Positions 32,891 to 44,427 of a stretch of DNA of 64,000 nt are shown piece by piece. Position 1 is the stretch's first letter, and the number at the start of each line of letters is the position of its first letter. The notes below the pieces were generated by a model. That model saw only the letters and a list, made by a program, of their open reading frames with translations. It was not told where the DNA came from and did no database searches. This DNA is from Arachnopeziza araneosa (lineage: Eukaryota > Ascomycota > Leotiomycetes > Helotiales > Arachnopezizaceae), in NCBI GenBank assembly GCA_003988855.1, contig QYAI01000150.1, positions 1-64,000 of the forward strand, written 5' to 3'. The translations under genes were made by a program, and so were the position numbers.

Positions 32891-34102
32891 GAAAGACGAA
32901 AGACTGCCTCCCGATCCCTCGGTTCTCGATCCCTTGAAACACTCCTCTCCGCCGCTCCAAGATCCATATCGTTTGGTGTTGAAACCGACTCGCAGATGAA
33001 GGGATTCAAACATCCTACAAACCCTCCTGTTTCATGGTTCGCAGGGTCCATTTCCCCATTCCCATCCAAGAATGTCATTCATCCAAACGGCTGGGGCGGC
33101 TGTCATGCAAATGCACCCTCTGATCCTGGCTACGATCCCGCAATGGCTTTGATATTATTTCAACTTCATAATATTGCTTTTATGATCATCCGGGAAGCTC
33201 TGGTCTTTGGGCTCGTCATCTCCTAGCAGCTTATCTGCACCCATTATGCTGCGCGAGCCCATTGTTCAGCAAGAAATGAGGTGGGACATGGGCAGAGGCT
33301 TGCTGCTGCTGCATGCAAGTGATGCACAATGCCATGCTAAGTCTCCACTAATACTCATGTCTCCGGAAAAGTCAAGGGAGACCCCAACGCCGAAGCTTCA
33401 TTTCACCATCTCTGCCAAGCACGCTCTCTGCTGGTGGGTGTCATGGGCGGTCGACCGAGACCCTGGCCGCGAAGAAAAGCAAAGTGATGATGCTCGCCTG
33501 ATATCAAATTACCACAGCACGTATTCGTGAAATCCACGAGGGTCCATCAGTCACCTGAAGCAGATTCGAGCTGAGCTCTCATGGATTTTCCATGCTTTTA
33601 GCTTCCTGTGACTATGATATCCGTGTTGACGGTCGTTCAATTCGAACTCGAGTACGAGGTCTGCTCTGCTATCTTCAACATCATGACGTGCATGGCCCAA
33701 TCGATAACAACAAGACATTGCCAACGATATGCTTCGCATCGTGGCGTTGAGAAACGTGATTGTGGGGGAGAGACATCGAAATCTTGCGCGTGGGGTTGAC
33801 TCACTTCTAACCTCAGCTTCATGTCTCCTTCGCACACCTTTCTTCTCACCTCTCTTGCAAATATCCGTTCGATTCGAATCTTCTAAACCATGAATATGTT
33901 TACCTCTCGTCCAAAATTCCCATCGAGGTCAGATGTCACGTGTCGCAGAAACTTGTTTATCGATAACAGATTTTTTAAGCCATGTGCAACCGAACTCGGA
34001 GCGGTGTCCAGCGGATGCAGCACGTCAATTGACCAACAGACTTTTACCCAGTCCGCTATTCCAACCTCTATACTCTTCAGCTGATCTTCCAATGCCTCTA
34101 CG
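32891..34102. other. Intergenic region, no supported gene
   Basis: Short frames only. The minus-strand frame 33883-34356 lies antisense to the next gene's first exon and is a shadow. The last 200 bp should contain the promoter and leader of the gene at 34103. Confidence 0.4.
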
Positions 34103-35075
34103 ATGACCTCGAATCTTCCTGGGCTGCCTTCACCGGTACCCACAGCTTCACCCAACATGTCGACGACCAAGGTGACTCCCCTCACTGCGACGGCAGAAGC
34201 ACCCTTGAACGAAGCTACAGTCAGAGTATGGAACACCAAGAATTTGGGTCTGCGATTAGCTTCTGATGCTTTCTGTGGCTTCAGCGCAGCATCAATGGTT
34301 GCACCGCTCATCACCGTGATTGACAAGTCTGTCCTTGAACCCCTCCCCAGACCCAAGCTAATCGTCCAGAGCTATCATGCAGAACGCTTCGGGCCAAGCC
34401 TCTCTCAAAAACTCCCTCATCATGTCTTTCTCGACTCTCCTCCACCGACCCCAAACAATTGTCTTCTCCAAGCCCTTCGCTCTCATCTGCATGCTCTACG
34501 GTGGCACCTACCTCACCGCCAACACCCTCGATACCGTCACCTCAACCGCACAAAACAAACCCGCATCACACGTCACGGCTGGAACTACCAAATTTGCAGT
34601 TAGCAGTACGGCGAATGTAGGTCTCTGCCTCATCAAAGACCAAGCTTTTGCAAAGCTGTTTGGTCCCGGTGGACCACCTCGACCCGTCCCGTTCCCTAGC
34701 TACATCCTCTTTGCTGCCAGAGATTGTCTGACAATCTTTGCAAGCTTCAATGTTCCACCTCTTCTTGGTCCGGTTATAAGTAAGAGCATGGGAGAGGAGT
34801 TGGAGAAGAGATTGAGTGGGCAGACGGTTGCACAGTTTGTCGCTCCTGCTTCGATACAATTGATCAGCACGCCCATGCACCTCCTGGGCTTGGATCTATA
34901 TAACCGACCCTCTGGTGGAGCCGACAAAGTTACCTGGGGTGATAGATGGAAGATCATCAAGAAGAATTGGGGTATCAGTGCGGTAGCTAGGATGTGTAGA
35001 ATCGTCCCTGCATTCGGTGTTGGCGGGGTGGTCAACAAGAAGATGAGGAAGGCGCTTATGGAGCGATTGCAATGA
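34103..35075 (+). CDS. Conserved fungal membrane protein, possibly mitochondrial
   Basis: Two exons, 34103-34330 and 34383-35075, joined through a 52-nt intron ending CATGCAG, give about 306 residues. An in-frame ATG at 34157 is an alternative start. The splice turns ...MVAPLITVIDKS into NASGQASLKNSL, restoring a continuous conserved-looking protein. Three or more hydrophobic segments are visible: ASDAFCGFSAASMVAPLITV, PFALICMLYGGTYLTANTL and YILFAARDCLTIFASFNVPP. The N-terminus is Ser/Thr/Pro-rich, without a typical secretory signal. I recall similar unnamed ascomycete proteins, some predicted mitochondrial and faintly carrier-like, but I cannot name the family. The donor GTCCTT is weak, so the exact junction is less certain than the gene itself. 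Confidence 0.75.
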
Positions 35076-37126
35076 TCAGACATATACAGTGTGGTCTTTG
35101 TGACAAAAATACGGAATGGTATACACATGGGAGGCGTTTAGGCCGTGCTTTACGGTGTTGAAGGGCGCGGGCGGTAAATAAAGTCGAACGGATACGCAAA
35201 CGCATACAACGGATTCTAATATCTATAAATTAGCACTCTCTATAGTGCCTTCTTTCTAGTGATATTTACCGGGATCGAGTCGCAAGTAAACCTTTTTCTT
35301 GGCACAGTACTTATTACAGCTCACCGCTTCTTAATCCTTCTTTCTCCTTTGATCTCTCCTACCTAACCATATCGTCTGTCTCATAGCATTACGACAGCCC
35401 GTAAACATCCAATCCCAGACTCTCCATCTACCCACTTGACCGTCTCTCACCATACCCATATCGACATGGTTGATGTAGGTTCTTATACCGTCCACATTTC
35501 TCCTGCCGGAGCAGAGGAAGGAGTCCTGTGGGTTCTGGCATTGATTCCTATTCTATGGATAGGTATGATTAGGCACGCTGTTTTACAGAAAGAGTGCTTG
35601 GATCGAGTAATTATAGGGTAGAGAACGATGTATCTCTGTGGTTGTCTGTAGGGGGAAAAGTGATAGTCCCAAATCACAAAACTGCTGTCTGAAATCACGT
35701 ATCCTGGAAATATCACCGTGGAACGTCACTCCCACGGAGAAAAGTATCCAGTCCACATGCTGCGGCTCGTGGATAGCTATACTGCTTGTGGTATAAAAAC
35801 CACCTCAGTACTACACTCGGTTCATATTCTGCTTTTGCGTGTGTTGATTATCTTCATTCGGTAGGCTCCAGGCGGGGAGGCTGTTTGTGTGCTTCATGGC
35901 CAGAATGGTGGGTAGCGATGGGGTTGAATGAAGAGTACGGACGCTGGTATGGGATGGAGTCTTGGTTGAGAGTGGGCATGTGGGGAGGGAGGAGGAGGAG
36001 GAGGGAGGGGAAAGGAGTTGGTGGGATAAGGGAGGGTGATGGGAGTGATGGGATCAAGGAGGGAATAGGTGGAAGATTTGTAGAATGGAATTGTGGGGAC
36101 GGGGGGATTGAGGATGAGAAACTGAATGTAGCTTCTGTGGTGAAAGATTAGGAAGGATTGAAGGAGACCACCTTCCCGAACGGTGAAAAACACTGGCAAT
36201 TATCGACTACTTTCCAAATTGCAACGACCCGGTCAATAAGTTATCAGCGACAGCTACTTGTACCATCTCCCAACTCTACGGCCTCACCCTGTATTCTTTC
36301 ACCGCAGCTTCTGCCACTTCTCCATTTCCCTCTTCTTCCTCTTTCTCTCCACTTGGTATGTTCGAAAAGCATATCTATAATTAAATCTGTATTCAAAATC
36401 AAGCAGTCCTCTTAACTTAACTTAACTTGAGACAAGTTGGCAGAATTTGAGAATGGCTCTAAGAAAAAGTGTTAAAGGATAAGATGGAAGGAGGTTTTGC
36501 AATCGGAAAATTGGCGCTGTGGACGGTTCTCTCGTACAGAGGAATTGGAATGATTCACTTGAATATCATTGGCCAGCGTGGTTGGATATCTACAATGAGA
36601 AGTTAAAGGTTAGAGTGTATGTGATAGCTAACTTCAATGGCCAGAAATAGGAGGATTTGTGTAGTCTAGACGAGATAACTGGATGGGTGTATCAAAGCGA
36701 TCCCAACTCCAGGCAGGGAAATGGAGACGCTGGAGTGTGAAAATTGCACTTATCTATTGCGAGTAACACTTTTATTCTATACAGAAGGTAGAAAAGCCCT
36801 CGTCAGCCTCTCAAATACCATACACGTGTTCCAGAGATCTCCCTATATATATATCACTGCTGTAAGCAAAAGCTATACCACTGCCAACGAGCGAACCTCA
36901 TATCTATATCCGTATCAAGTGATCGTCAATCTAACCCTTCCAACCTTCCAACTTCCAAATAAGGACGCTGATGAATTCGCTGGAATCAGAAAGGTACAGC
37001 CATCTCACTTGGTTGCACCGAGTCGCTAGTCAAAGATGTTTGCTGATGGAAAGGAATTAGCTATCTCATGCGGAGTTGGGGTTGTTTGAGAGGAGAAGAA
37101 AGAGAAATTACCTGATGGTCTGGTCG
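35076..37126. other. Intergenic region, no supported gene
   Basis: About 2 kb. A G-rich stretch (GGGAGGGAGGAGG) at 35980-36010 produces a 121-codon plus-strand frame of low-complexity composition that I reject. The tetra-repeat CTTAACTTAACTTAACTT lies near 36412. No family features in any frame. Confidence 0.4.
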
Positions 37127-38670
37127 TTATTTGAGAATTGCTTGCCCCTTGGTGATGACTGGGTACTGCCATGTCCCATCCGAGAGTGATGCTGATGGTG
37201 CGTAAAGACGTACTATTTACCATTTAGATTTTATCGTTGAATGATTGATCACCACTCAAGACTTACAGGTCGTTGAAAATATAGCGTCAACAGGAGCAGG
37301 TAGCCAACTGTTCCGTACTGATCAGCACGTAACCAAGAGTGTCCACGGTGCAGCTTACTTGTTGGTCCAATTCTTCGGAGGCGTCACATTGGCTCCCTGT
37401 AGCAGGACCTGAAACGACCCATCACCTCTTATGGAACTGCTTCCATACACCTGACTCCCATCGTGGTACGTGATGTTGCTCCGATCACCCACCGCGTACT
37501 TGCTCAGCGCATTCTCCACCAGGTATCCATTAGCATTATACAGCGTCAGGCTCCAGAAACCATCGCTAGCCAGAGGAGGCTTGTCAGAAAAGGTAAAGAG
37601 ATAGGACTCATTACTACTCAGTTGCAATTGCTGGTTCTCTGGGAGGGCGTACAGGACCTGATCGGAGTTGAGCTCGAGATAAGCGTTGTCCGCTGTGATG
37701 GCTCGGTCGATGTAGTTGTCACCAAAGAGACCCTGAGGGGTGCTGTGGTGCCAGCCGTTGTTAAATGGCTCAAAGACCGTGGCTTCAGTGCTCTGTAATC
37801 CAGAAGTGGCCAGTTCGTAGGCTAATGTGAGATTCAGGCCTACTGGCTGATGATAGTTGCCTCCGTAGATCCCGGCATTGAGGATATTGGCGGAGAGCTC
37901 TTCAGCCGCCGCGGCGGAAATATTGAAAGCCGGGCTGGTAGTGACAAAATTGGCCAGAAGCTGGAGGATCGCAAGAGCCTTGGTTGACGTGCTAAATGGG
38001 TTCAGATTTCTCCGCGTGAGAGTTGTTGGGATGGACGAGTAGCGCACGACAGGCAGTGCGTAAGTTGCGTTGATATATGATTGAACATCGTCCAGATCTT
38101 TGTTGTTATTTTTCAACAAAATCCTCCCCAGAACGGTCCCCGTGATGGTTGGCGAATTTACATAGCCCTCATAATTGCTGGAGTCATTGAGTTCCTGGTA
38201 TCCCCACGTGCCGTCACCCACATAACGAAGGAGATATTCTCCCCCGGAATCGTTATGGATGCTGGACGGAGTAGCAAAGTTGTTTCCAAATCTGCAAATG
38301 GTTTAATATAACGCCTTGGGAGACGGAGAAACTCACGGGTCGTAGAACGCAAAACTCCAGTACCGATCTGGGCCAATTTCTGGGATGGTCACTTGAAGAT
38401 CGTTTTGCGAGAGATCATAGAGCGCAGTTGAGTAAAGAGTATCTACGTTTGGTAGAACTACACCGGTTGAACTGGGTGTAGCTAGTTTTGATGAATGGAT
38501 CAATATATTCACTGCGTTGGATTCTACAAATGGAAGCGCGAGCTTTGCGTATGCGTACAGCGGAAGCCCATACTAATCACTATTAACTTTACTAAATCAT
38601 GATTTTACAGGAATTCATCTCCATGAGAGCTTACTTGCAAAGCAAACACTGTTGCATTCAACGCACTCAT
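37127..38670 (-). CDS. DUF1254/DUF1214-domain protein
   Basis: Five exons: 38670-38635, 38572-38337, 38291-37359, 37307-37267 and 37212-37127. The joins are all in phase and give 443 residues. The N-terminal half carries the DUF1254 landmark LPNVDTLYSTALYDLS and the following RYWSFAFYDPFGNNFA. The C-terminal half has the DUF1214 landmarks FWSLTLYNANGYLVENALSKYAVGDRS and, after splicing two small exons, NWLPAP and LRLYAPSASLSDGTWQYPVI. These are the expected end of the family. No strong signal peptide is seen. Biochemical role is unknown for most members, which are widespread in bacteria and in ascomycetes, where they are often found in accessory regions. Exons 4 (41 nt) and 5 (86 nt) are easily missed by automated prediction. 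Confidence 0.85.
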
Positions 38671-39790
38671 CTTCGGCACAAAGTGCAGATCTCAACTTCA
38701 CTTGAGATATTTTTCTGAGACGTGTTGACGGCCACTCTGTTATCCCCTTCAGCGTGAGGCTGACCATCCCTTCTTATCGATCGTCAACATGAATTAGCCT
38801 AAACATATCCAGTCACGCAACATCAGCTCAACATTAGGAGCTTCCCAAAAGGGGGCGGCTTATCGCATCGATATTGATGAATCTGCGTCGTCTGATTCTT
38901 CATCGCAGCGATGATGTGCTCGTGATAGCGAATGCCGTGATGCCCTGCTTGGATTCTGCAGTCTGATCAAGGTAGTTTTGTTTACGCATGTCGCTTGTCC
39001 TTACTCCCCAGTCGCTTATCCTTACTCCCCGACCAGGACCCATATCATCCAGGCGAGTCACGTGGGCATCTCGTAGAGCTGACGGCTTCCGGTGGGTGTA
39101 TGAGGTGGCCGTGTTCTGGATGCAGACGGTGAGCCGGTTCATCTGATATGTGGATGCGGAATAAATCCTATTCTTGGGGTCACAGATACCGCCTGTGTTG
39201 GATCCGGTTAACTCGGCCAAAGATAAGGGGCGTGGGATGTTCAAGATACAGCAACACCTGCTTGGCGCTAAATGAGAATTGAAATCTAATTTTATCAAAT
39301 ATGATGTCAGACTCGCCAAGACTTAGTTTGTGTGCCTTGATTTGATTACATTCAGCTTCGTTCAATATGATTAGCATCAGGTTGAGAAGTACTCATTTCA
39401 AGTTGAGCCAACCAAGTGGTTTGCTTAGGGCAGGTTTTACTCACTGGTGGTTTCTGAGAGCGCGAGAGATTGTATAACTTCAGCCTAGGCTAGGTCTTAA
39501 AGATATCTGTTCAACGATATTATGGGCATCAAAGGCTTTAGATAGCCCTTACAGGTGCTTAAAGTTAACTTCTCTCTGAGCGAAAGGAATTTTAGCTGTT
39601 TTGACTGCGAGAGAGAGATTTCATAGTAAGTTCCAGTGCAAGAGAGGGACTGCGATGGATAGTCATTTGGTTCTTGAGACTCAACAATTAAAGTGAGATT
39701 CCACTTCCCCCTAAAAGTAAACCAAACACATATTCAGACCCCGTCCTTTGATCACTCTACCGCTCCAACAATACCATCAAAATTCTTGCT
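38671..39790. other. Intergenic region, no supported gene
   Basis: Contains the promoter of the DUF1254 gene and a two-copy 21-bp repeat (TCGCTTGTCCTTACTCCCC-like) at about 38990-39030. The minus-strand frame 38900-39319 lacks family features. Confidence 0.35.
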
Positions 39791-39855
39791 TTCATTGTCT
39801 AGAATTTTTATCGACTTTAGTAAAGTAAAGATTGTAGTATTCAAGCTTTGACTTC
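39791..39855 (+). repeat. Dispersed repeat family, copy C (partial)
   Basis: About 65 bp matching the central part of copies A (16930-17082) and B (29301-29453), including TTTTTATCGACTTTRGT and AAAGATTGTRGTAT. The outer parts are missing. Confidence 0.7.
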
Positions 39856-41034
39856 GGGGGGTACAAGAACCCTGTCTGGCGAGCTGACTCAGCCAAGCTA
39901 CAAAACCAAGGGAAATCAAGCCTAACCTTAAATTCGATCCGTTCATTTGTTGATTTCCCTAGGTAATCAATGCAGCAAGGTCAATGCCCAACCCAGATCA
40001 CGGCACGGTACTTCATCGAGGCGTCATCTCGGTCGGCAAAAGCACTGCAGGTCGTAGGATCAGCCGCAATCTCTACAACCTCCTTTAATGCAAGGGGAAG
40101 CTGTATAAATTCGGTTTTGTGATGGGTTTATATATCCGATGGGAACTGAGGCTATGGTGAGATTCTGATATGGGACCGCTCCGATGTTCAATCTCGGCTC
40201 CGTACATCCAAAGGACTTCGGGAGGTCTAAATACCAGCACAGGCAGTACATTATCATATGTAGTAAGGCGGCGTAGATCAATATCAAGGCACCTATTATG
40301 ATGACATTGCTCCTCGGAATCCTGCAGCGTCCCCACTGATCATGTACTCATGTACTCATGTGTGGCGTCCTCTGCCGTCTTCAAGCAACTTTATCGTTGC
40401 TATATTGAATCGCGTATTTAGTTGCTACGGAGGATGCGTAATCTTACGTGTAAATAATGTAAAGGGATTTTTCAAGTGAACGAAGCGAGGTAGAAACGGC
40501 ACCAAAAAGTCGCCTGATGTAAGCAAGTTGATAGACATAGAAATGGATCTACAGAGACGGGAGGTCGTACATTTTTAGCTGGAATTCTACTCGCTGGCAT
40601 GCCTCGGATATCTGATTCTCTTTGCATACTGCACCGAGCTGAACCAGTAGTTGAAGGAATTGTTGGACGTCCACCTCTCGCCGAGAAATAGGGGGCTGAC
40701 TGCGACCGGAAGAACAAAAAGAATTTTCAAATAAGTTAAATACGAATTTAAAATAAGTTTCAGTAAGCGCAATCGAATCAAGATATATCTTTTGGGTATC
40801 TAGATAGCTGCTATTGATCTTGAAGTGCTTTTACTTCCTTGATTGCGAGTATTTGGTTCGAGATTTGGTGCTGGCCGAAGGATCTCAATTCACCATTTAT
40901 TTCTCGGTGGCGAGGTCCACTTTCTAAATATAAACGGTTACAGAAAATATTCCTTCATGATCCCTGTTTCTCTCCTCTTTTTCCTTTTCTCGTACCAAAA
41001 CGCTAGCGTTAGGACGTGTTAGATTTCACTCAAT
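39856..41034. other. Intergenic region upstream of the oxidoreductase
   Basis: No supported gene. Short overlapping minus-strand frames at 40060-40336 and 40472-40781 have no motif. The final 150 bp is a pyrimidine-rich leader typical of fungal promoters. Confidence 0.35.
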
Positions 41035-42902
41035 ATGAAGCTCATTCAATCGGTCCGCGTCATGGCATTGGCAAACTTTGCAGTTGGTCAACTAGATCTA
41101 TCAGCGACATTCGGCAAACTACTAACCAACTCCTCCATTGTAGGAATTCCAAGCTTAAGCGGTGCAGCCGTTCAGGAAATTCTAGAATTGGAAAGCACGG
41201 GAGAACTGCTGAACAACTGTCAAATTGCTGTCAGTTATCTCGCAACTTCCGAATGTTCACAATAAATTACTGACATAAACCAGTGTGCTCTTCTAGAAAT
41301 CCTTATTCCGTCAAACGTATCACTGTCAACCTCGCCAGGCTACGTCCCGATCCCTTACTGGTCTGCACAACAACAAGCTGTCACGCCCGCATGCAGAGTA
41401 GATGTCTCCTCAGCCCAGGAAATCTCTACCACCCTCCAAATCTCCAAAATCACCTCCTGCCCTTTTGCCGTGAGGTCGGGTGGCCATGCTGCGTTTGCAG
41501 GCGGCTCCAGTATCCAGGATGGAATTTTGATCAATCTGGCCAAGTTGAACGAGGTAACGTTGAGTGCGGATCGAAAAACCACAAGAGTTGGACCGGGAAA
41601 TGTCTGGAGCGACGTGTATCAAACTCTAGATCCGTTGGGTGTTAGTGTTGTAGGAGGAAGAGAAGCCGGTGTGGGTGTGGGTGGGTTGACGCTTGGCGGT
41701 GAGTTCACGTCCTTAATATCGAATTAATCATGAAGGTTGAATGGCTAATCACCATATAGGTGGAATCTCGTACTTCTCAGGAAGATATGGATGGGCCTGC
41801 GACAATGTCCAGAACTACGAAGTCGTCCTCACCAGTGGGCACATTGTGAATGCTTCACCCACCTCGCACCCAGATCTCTACTGGGCTCTACGCGGCGGCT
41901 CAGGAACTAATTTTGGCCTCGTCTCAGCATTTGACCTCGCCACCTTTGAGCAAGGACTTCTCTGGGGTGGAAGCAAAGTCTATTCCATGGCCTACAACCT
42001 CACACTCGCTGACACGTTTGCCAATTTTGTGGTCAATGCTCCAACGGACGATTTCGCTCATCTCTATTTGGCATTTGTGTACGCAGAGCAGTTTGGTGGC
42101 TTTGTAGCTTCACTGGGACCCACGTATGGGAAGCCCGTGGCGAACGCGAGTATCTTTAAAGAGATGAATGAGATTCCAGCGTTGTTGGATGCGACCGGGT
42201 TTCAGAATATGACTGCGCTGAGTATAGCTTTGAACCAGACTACGTTCTCTAGGTAAGTCTATAACCAGTCTTATCATCCTACTGCTAATATTGTCCTAGG
42301 GAGATGTAAGTAGAAGGAAAAGTTGCCGAAAAGATCATTGATTAACCTGCTAAGATTCAAAACCGTGACACTCAAAAACGACGCGACGCTTATGAAAGAG
42401 GTCATCCAGATCTTCGTCGAAGAATCATTGTCCATCATAAATGTAACCGGAATCGCCCCGGCATTCGCATTCCAGCCCATCTCTTTGAATATCATCAAAC
42501 ACATGACTAAGAACGGTGGAAACACCCTAGGACTTTCAGATGCTGATGGACCATTAACTAGTACGTATCACTTTCTTTACTCCATCTTTCTTGCCATCTC
42601 CCGGTTTCCACAGTCAAACTTACCAAACTCCAGTCCTGAACCTCAATTGGGGCTGGGCCAACGAAGCCGATGACGCTCTAGTTACTGCAACGGTCGATAG
42701 TTTCATCTCCAGAAGCGTCGCACTAGCCAAGAAATCGGGGCTGAGTAATAGGTTCATCTATATGAACTATGCGAGTCAGGATCAGGATGTGTTTGCCGGG
42801 TATGGGGAGAATAGCCTCAGGAGGTTGAAGAAGGTGCAGGCGAAGTATGATCCATATGGGGTTTCTAAGAGACTCCAGCCGGGATACTTTAAATTGGATT
42901 AG
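41035..42902 (+). CDS. FAD-linked oxidoreductase of the berberine-bridge-enzyme type
   Basis: Six exons: 41035-41229, 41284-41698, 41760-42252, 42300-42305, 42355-42560 and 42634-42902. They total 1584 bases and 527 residues. The FAD-binding (PCMH) module is clear: VRSGGHAAFAGGSSIQDG near residue 130, GGREAGVGVGGLTLGGG near 190-205, and GWACDNVQNYEVV near 215. The His of SGGH and the Cys of GWACD sit where bicovalent FAD attachment occurs in this family. The BBE C-terminal segment reads YMNYASQDQ and YDPYGVSKRLQPGYF. The N-terminus is hydrophobic (MKLIQSVRVMALANFAVG) and may direct secretion. Exon 4 is a 6-nt micro-exon that makes REIF out of RF, matching the usual R-D/E-L/I-F before TxxxKND. 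Such enzymes oxidise sugars or secondary-metabolite intermediates. The substrate here is unknown. No other cluster genes are intact beside it. Confidence 0.88.
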
Positions 42903-43230
42903 TGGAGAATTGATAATAAAAGAGGTAATGAGGGTCAAAATTTGCATAATGTAATATGCTAAGACTCCTGCTCGGGCTGATGATCTTTCGGGATGAGGAT
43001 CTTTCGGGACAGAGAATTGTTGATTTGATGTAGAGGGATCCATCGCTACTGGTACATCAATCAATACCGAACTAAGAATTACAGCAATTAAAGGGTGAAA
43101 TTCCATAAACGGATAAGTCAAGTTTTCGGTTGTAGAAACCCAATTTTCTCAAGACTACCTACTCATGACTACCTACAAAGCATGCGCACAAGAGACGGGC
43201 TTGCTGATGATTAAGGAACATTCCACCTCT
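42903..43230. other. Intergenic region between convergent reading frames
   Basis: Short 3' flanks of the oxidoreductase and of the AsaB-like remnant. Nothing else seen. Confidence 0.35.
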
Positions 43231-43965
43231 TTAACCAAAGACCAGAGCTCGAACCTCAATACTCTCTCTAAACTTCCGAGAAGTAGACGTAGGATCAACA
43301 ACAGCAGAATGCGCCAACCTCCCTCCTTTCTCGCTATCAAAACACTGCAACAACAAAGCATCCCCGTTCCCCATGCCACTCCAATAACACCAATCCTGGC
43401 CCTCGCTGTTCCTCACGCCGTACGTCTCACCCGTCCAGGTCGGATAATGATGTTTCACCGGCTCGAGATCGGCATCGGGAACCGAACCCGAGAGCCCAAA
43501 AGCAAGCGGGTGGTTCTCGACCGTGCCGTTGATGGGACGCCAGAAGTTGATGAGCCGGACACGACCTTGAACCAGAGTGGCAGCTTCGTCAGGGAGATGA
43601 CGTGCCACTCGTGCGAGAGCGGAAGCGGGTGTTTGGCCGATGTGTGCCCGCAAGACAAGTCCTCGATCACCAAATTTGCGACGGATGGTGTGGTCGAAGA
43701 TGAAGATACGTTGAGCACCAGGAATGTGTGAAAGGAGTAGTTGCTCAACTTCGGGATAGAATGTTTGAGTGATGACTGAGTTGTCCTGGAAGGTGTGGGC
43801 TTGATCTGGTATGTTGGAAATGGCCAGAACGGCGTCATGGTCGAGATCAAGTTAGTCTTCGGAAACACGGATATCTCTCAATGACAACTGATGAGAGGCC
43901 GTAATTACATTGCTGAAAATGCCGTCGTTGGGTTTCTCAACGTAGTTGAAGCCAGGCTTGTTGTC
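43231..43965 (-). pseudogene. AsaB/CmcJ-like oxidoreductase remnant with in-frame stop and no start codon
   Basis: The minus-strand frame ending at 43231 encodes the fungal family that includes aspergillic-acid cluster AsaB, GA4-desaturase-like and cephem-methoxylase-like proteins. Landmarks in order: KPGFNYVEKPND, TFYPEVEQLLL, IFIFDHTIRRK, VRLINFWRPINGTVENHPLAF, GETYGVRNSEGQDWCYWSGM and FRESIEVRALVFG. The frame is open except for TAA at 43852-43854, in RVSED(stop)LDLDHD. Upstream of about 43965 there is an in-frame stop but no ATG, so the usual N-terminal 20 or so residues are missing. CAA to TAA is a C-to-T change in CpA context. An alternative is a GTAATT intron with the GACTAAC around the stop as branch point, but that would delete conserved sequence. 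Most likely a recently disabled gene. Confidence 0.7.
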
Positions 43966-43990
43966 ACGTGACGAGACTCAGTCACACGAC

Positions 43991-44009
43991 GGCTAGGGTT
44001 AGGGCTAGG
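43991..44009 (+). repeat. Short interstitial telomere-like sequence
   Basis: GGCTAGGGTTAGGGCTAGG holds two TAGGG-type telomere units. It lies at the junction of the truncated AsaB-like gene and the small gene to its right. Too short to prove a telomeric origin. Confidence 0.35.
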
Positions 44010-44013
44010 CTAG

Positions 44014-44427
44014 TTAGTAAGCAAGACCGGTTCCTTTAAAAGGAACCGGCACAGTAGCTAGCAATAAATCAGCTTTCTCCTTGTTATCCAAAGTTGAAAC
44101 ATAGAAGTTCAAGCCAGTCTTAATCCGCTTTGTTTGTGCGGGTGATGTTGTGTTTCGAGGACTGGTTACTAGATCAGAGGGTTGACCTGCATGAAAGTTC
44201 TCTCCCTCAGCTTCGTTTCCAAGAGAGCCTTTGCTAGCATGAAAGTTCCTAGCGTGGAAATTCGCTCCTTTTCTATCCTCCTCTGCGCTAAAGGTACTAG
44301 CATGAAAGCTTTCTCCTTTTGCGTGGTTCATCTGACCTACATGAAAGTCTGAGTTCACGTCTATTTGTTCATGTTGGAGGTCGTTTCTAGCTGTAGACTC
44401 TGGGCCTTCATGTTGATGTTCCGACAT
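44014..44427 (-). CDS. Small protein with FHA-type short repeats, unknown function
   Basis: A single 137-residue frame from ATG 44427. The body contains the degenerate repeat [NSD]FH[AV] at least five times: DFHVGQ, SFHAST, NFHAR, NFHASK and NFHAGQ. A C-terminal non-repeat part follows (KRIKTGLNFYVSTLDNKEKADLLLATVPVPF). At DNA level the repeats are variants of GCATGAAAGTT on the plus strand, spaced about 36-50 bp. It is hydrophilic, without a signal peptide or membrane segment. The name FHA here only describes the residues Phe-His-Ala; it is not the forkhead-associated domain. I recognise no family. The repeats and an intact frame make it more than a chance frame. Confidence 0.5.
   Translation of the reverse strand: MSEHQHEGPESTARNDLQHEQIDVNSDFHVGQMNHAKGESFHASTFSAEEDRKGANFHARNFHASKGSLGNEAEGENFHAGQPSDLVTSPRNTTSPAQTKRIKTGLNFYVSTLDNKEKADLLLATVPVPFKGTGLAY

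Noticed and set aside
32154..32960. Ser/Leu-rich 268-residue protein on the minus strand
   Set aside because: It is only the complement of the GAGAGGA microsatellite plus flanks.
33883..34356. Minus-strand 157-codon frame
   Set aside because: Antisense to the first exon of the membrane-protein gene, whose spliced frame is coherent.
35786..36151. Gly/Arg-rich plus-strand frame
   Set aside because: Low-complexity translation of a GGAGG tract, opposed by a minus-strand frame of equal length.
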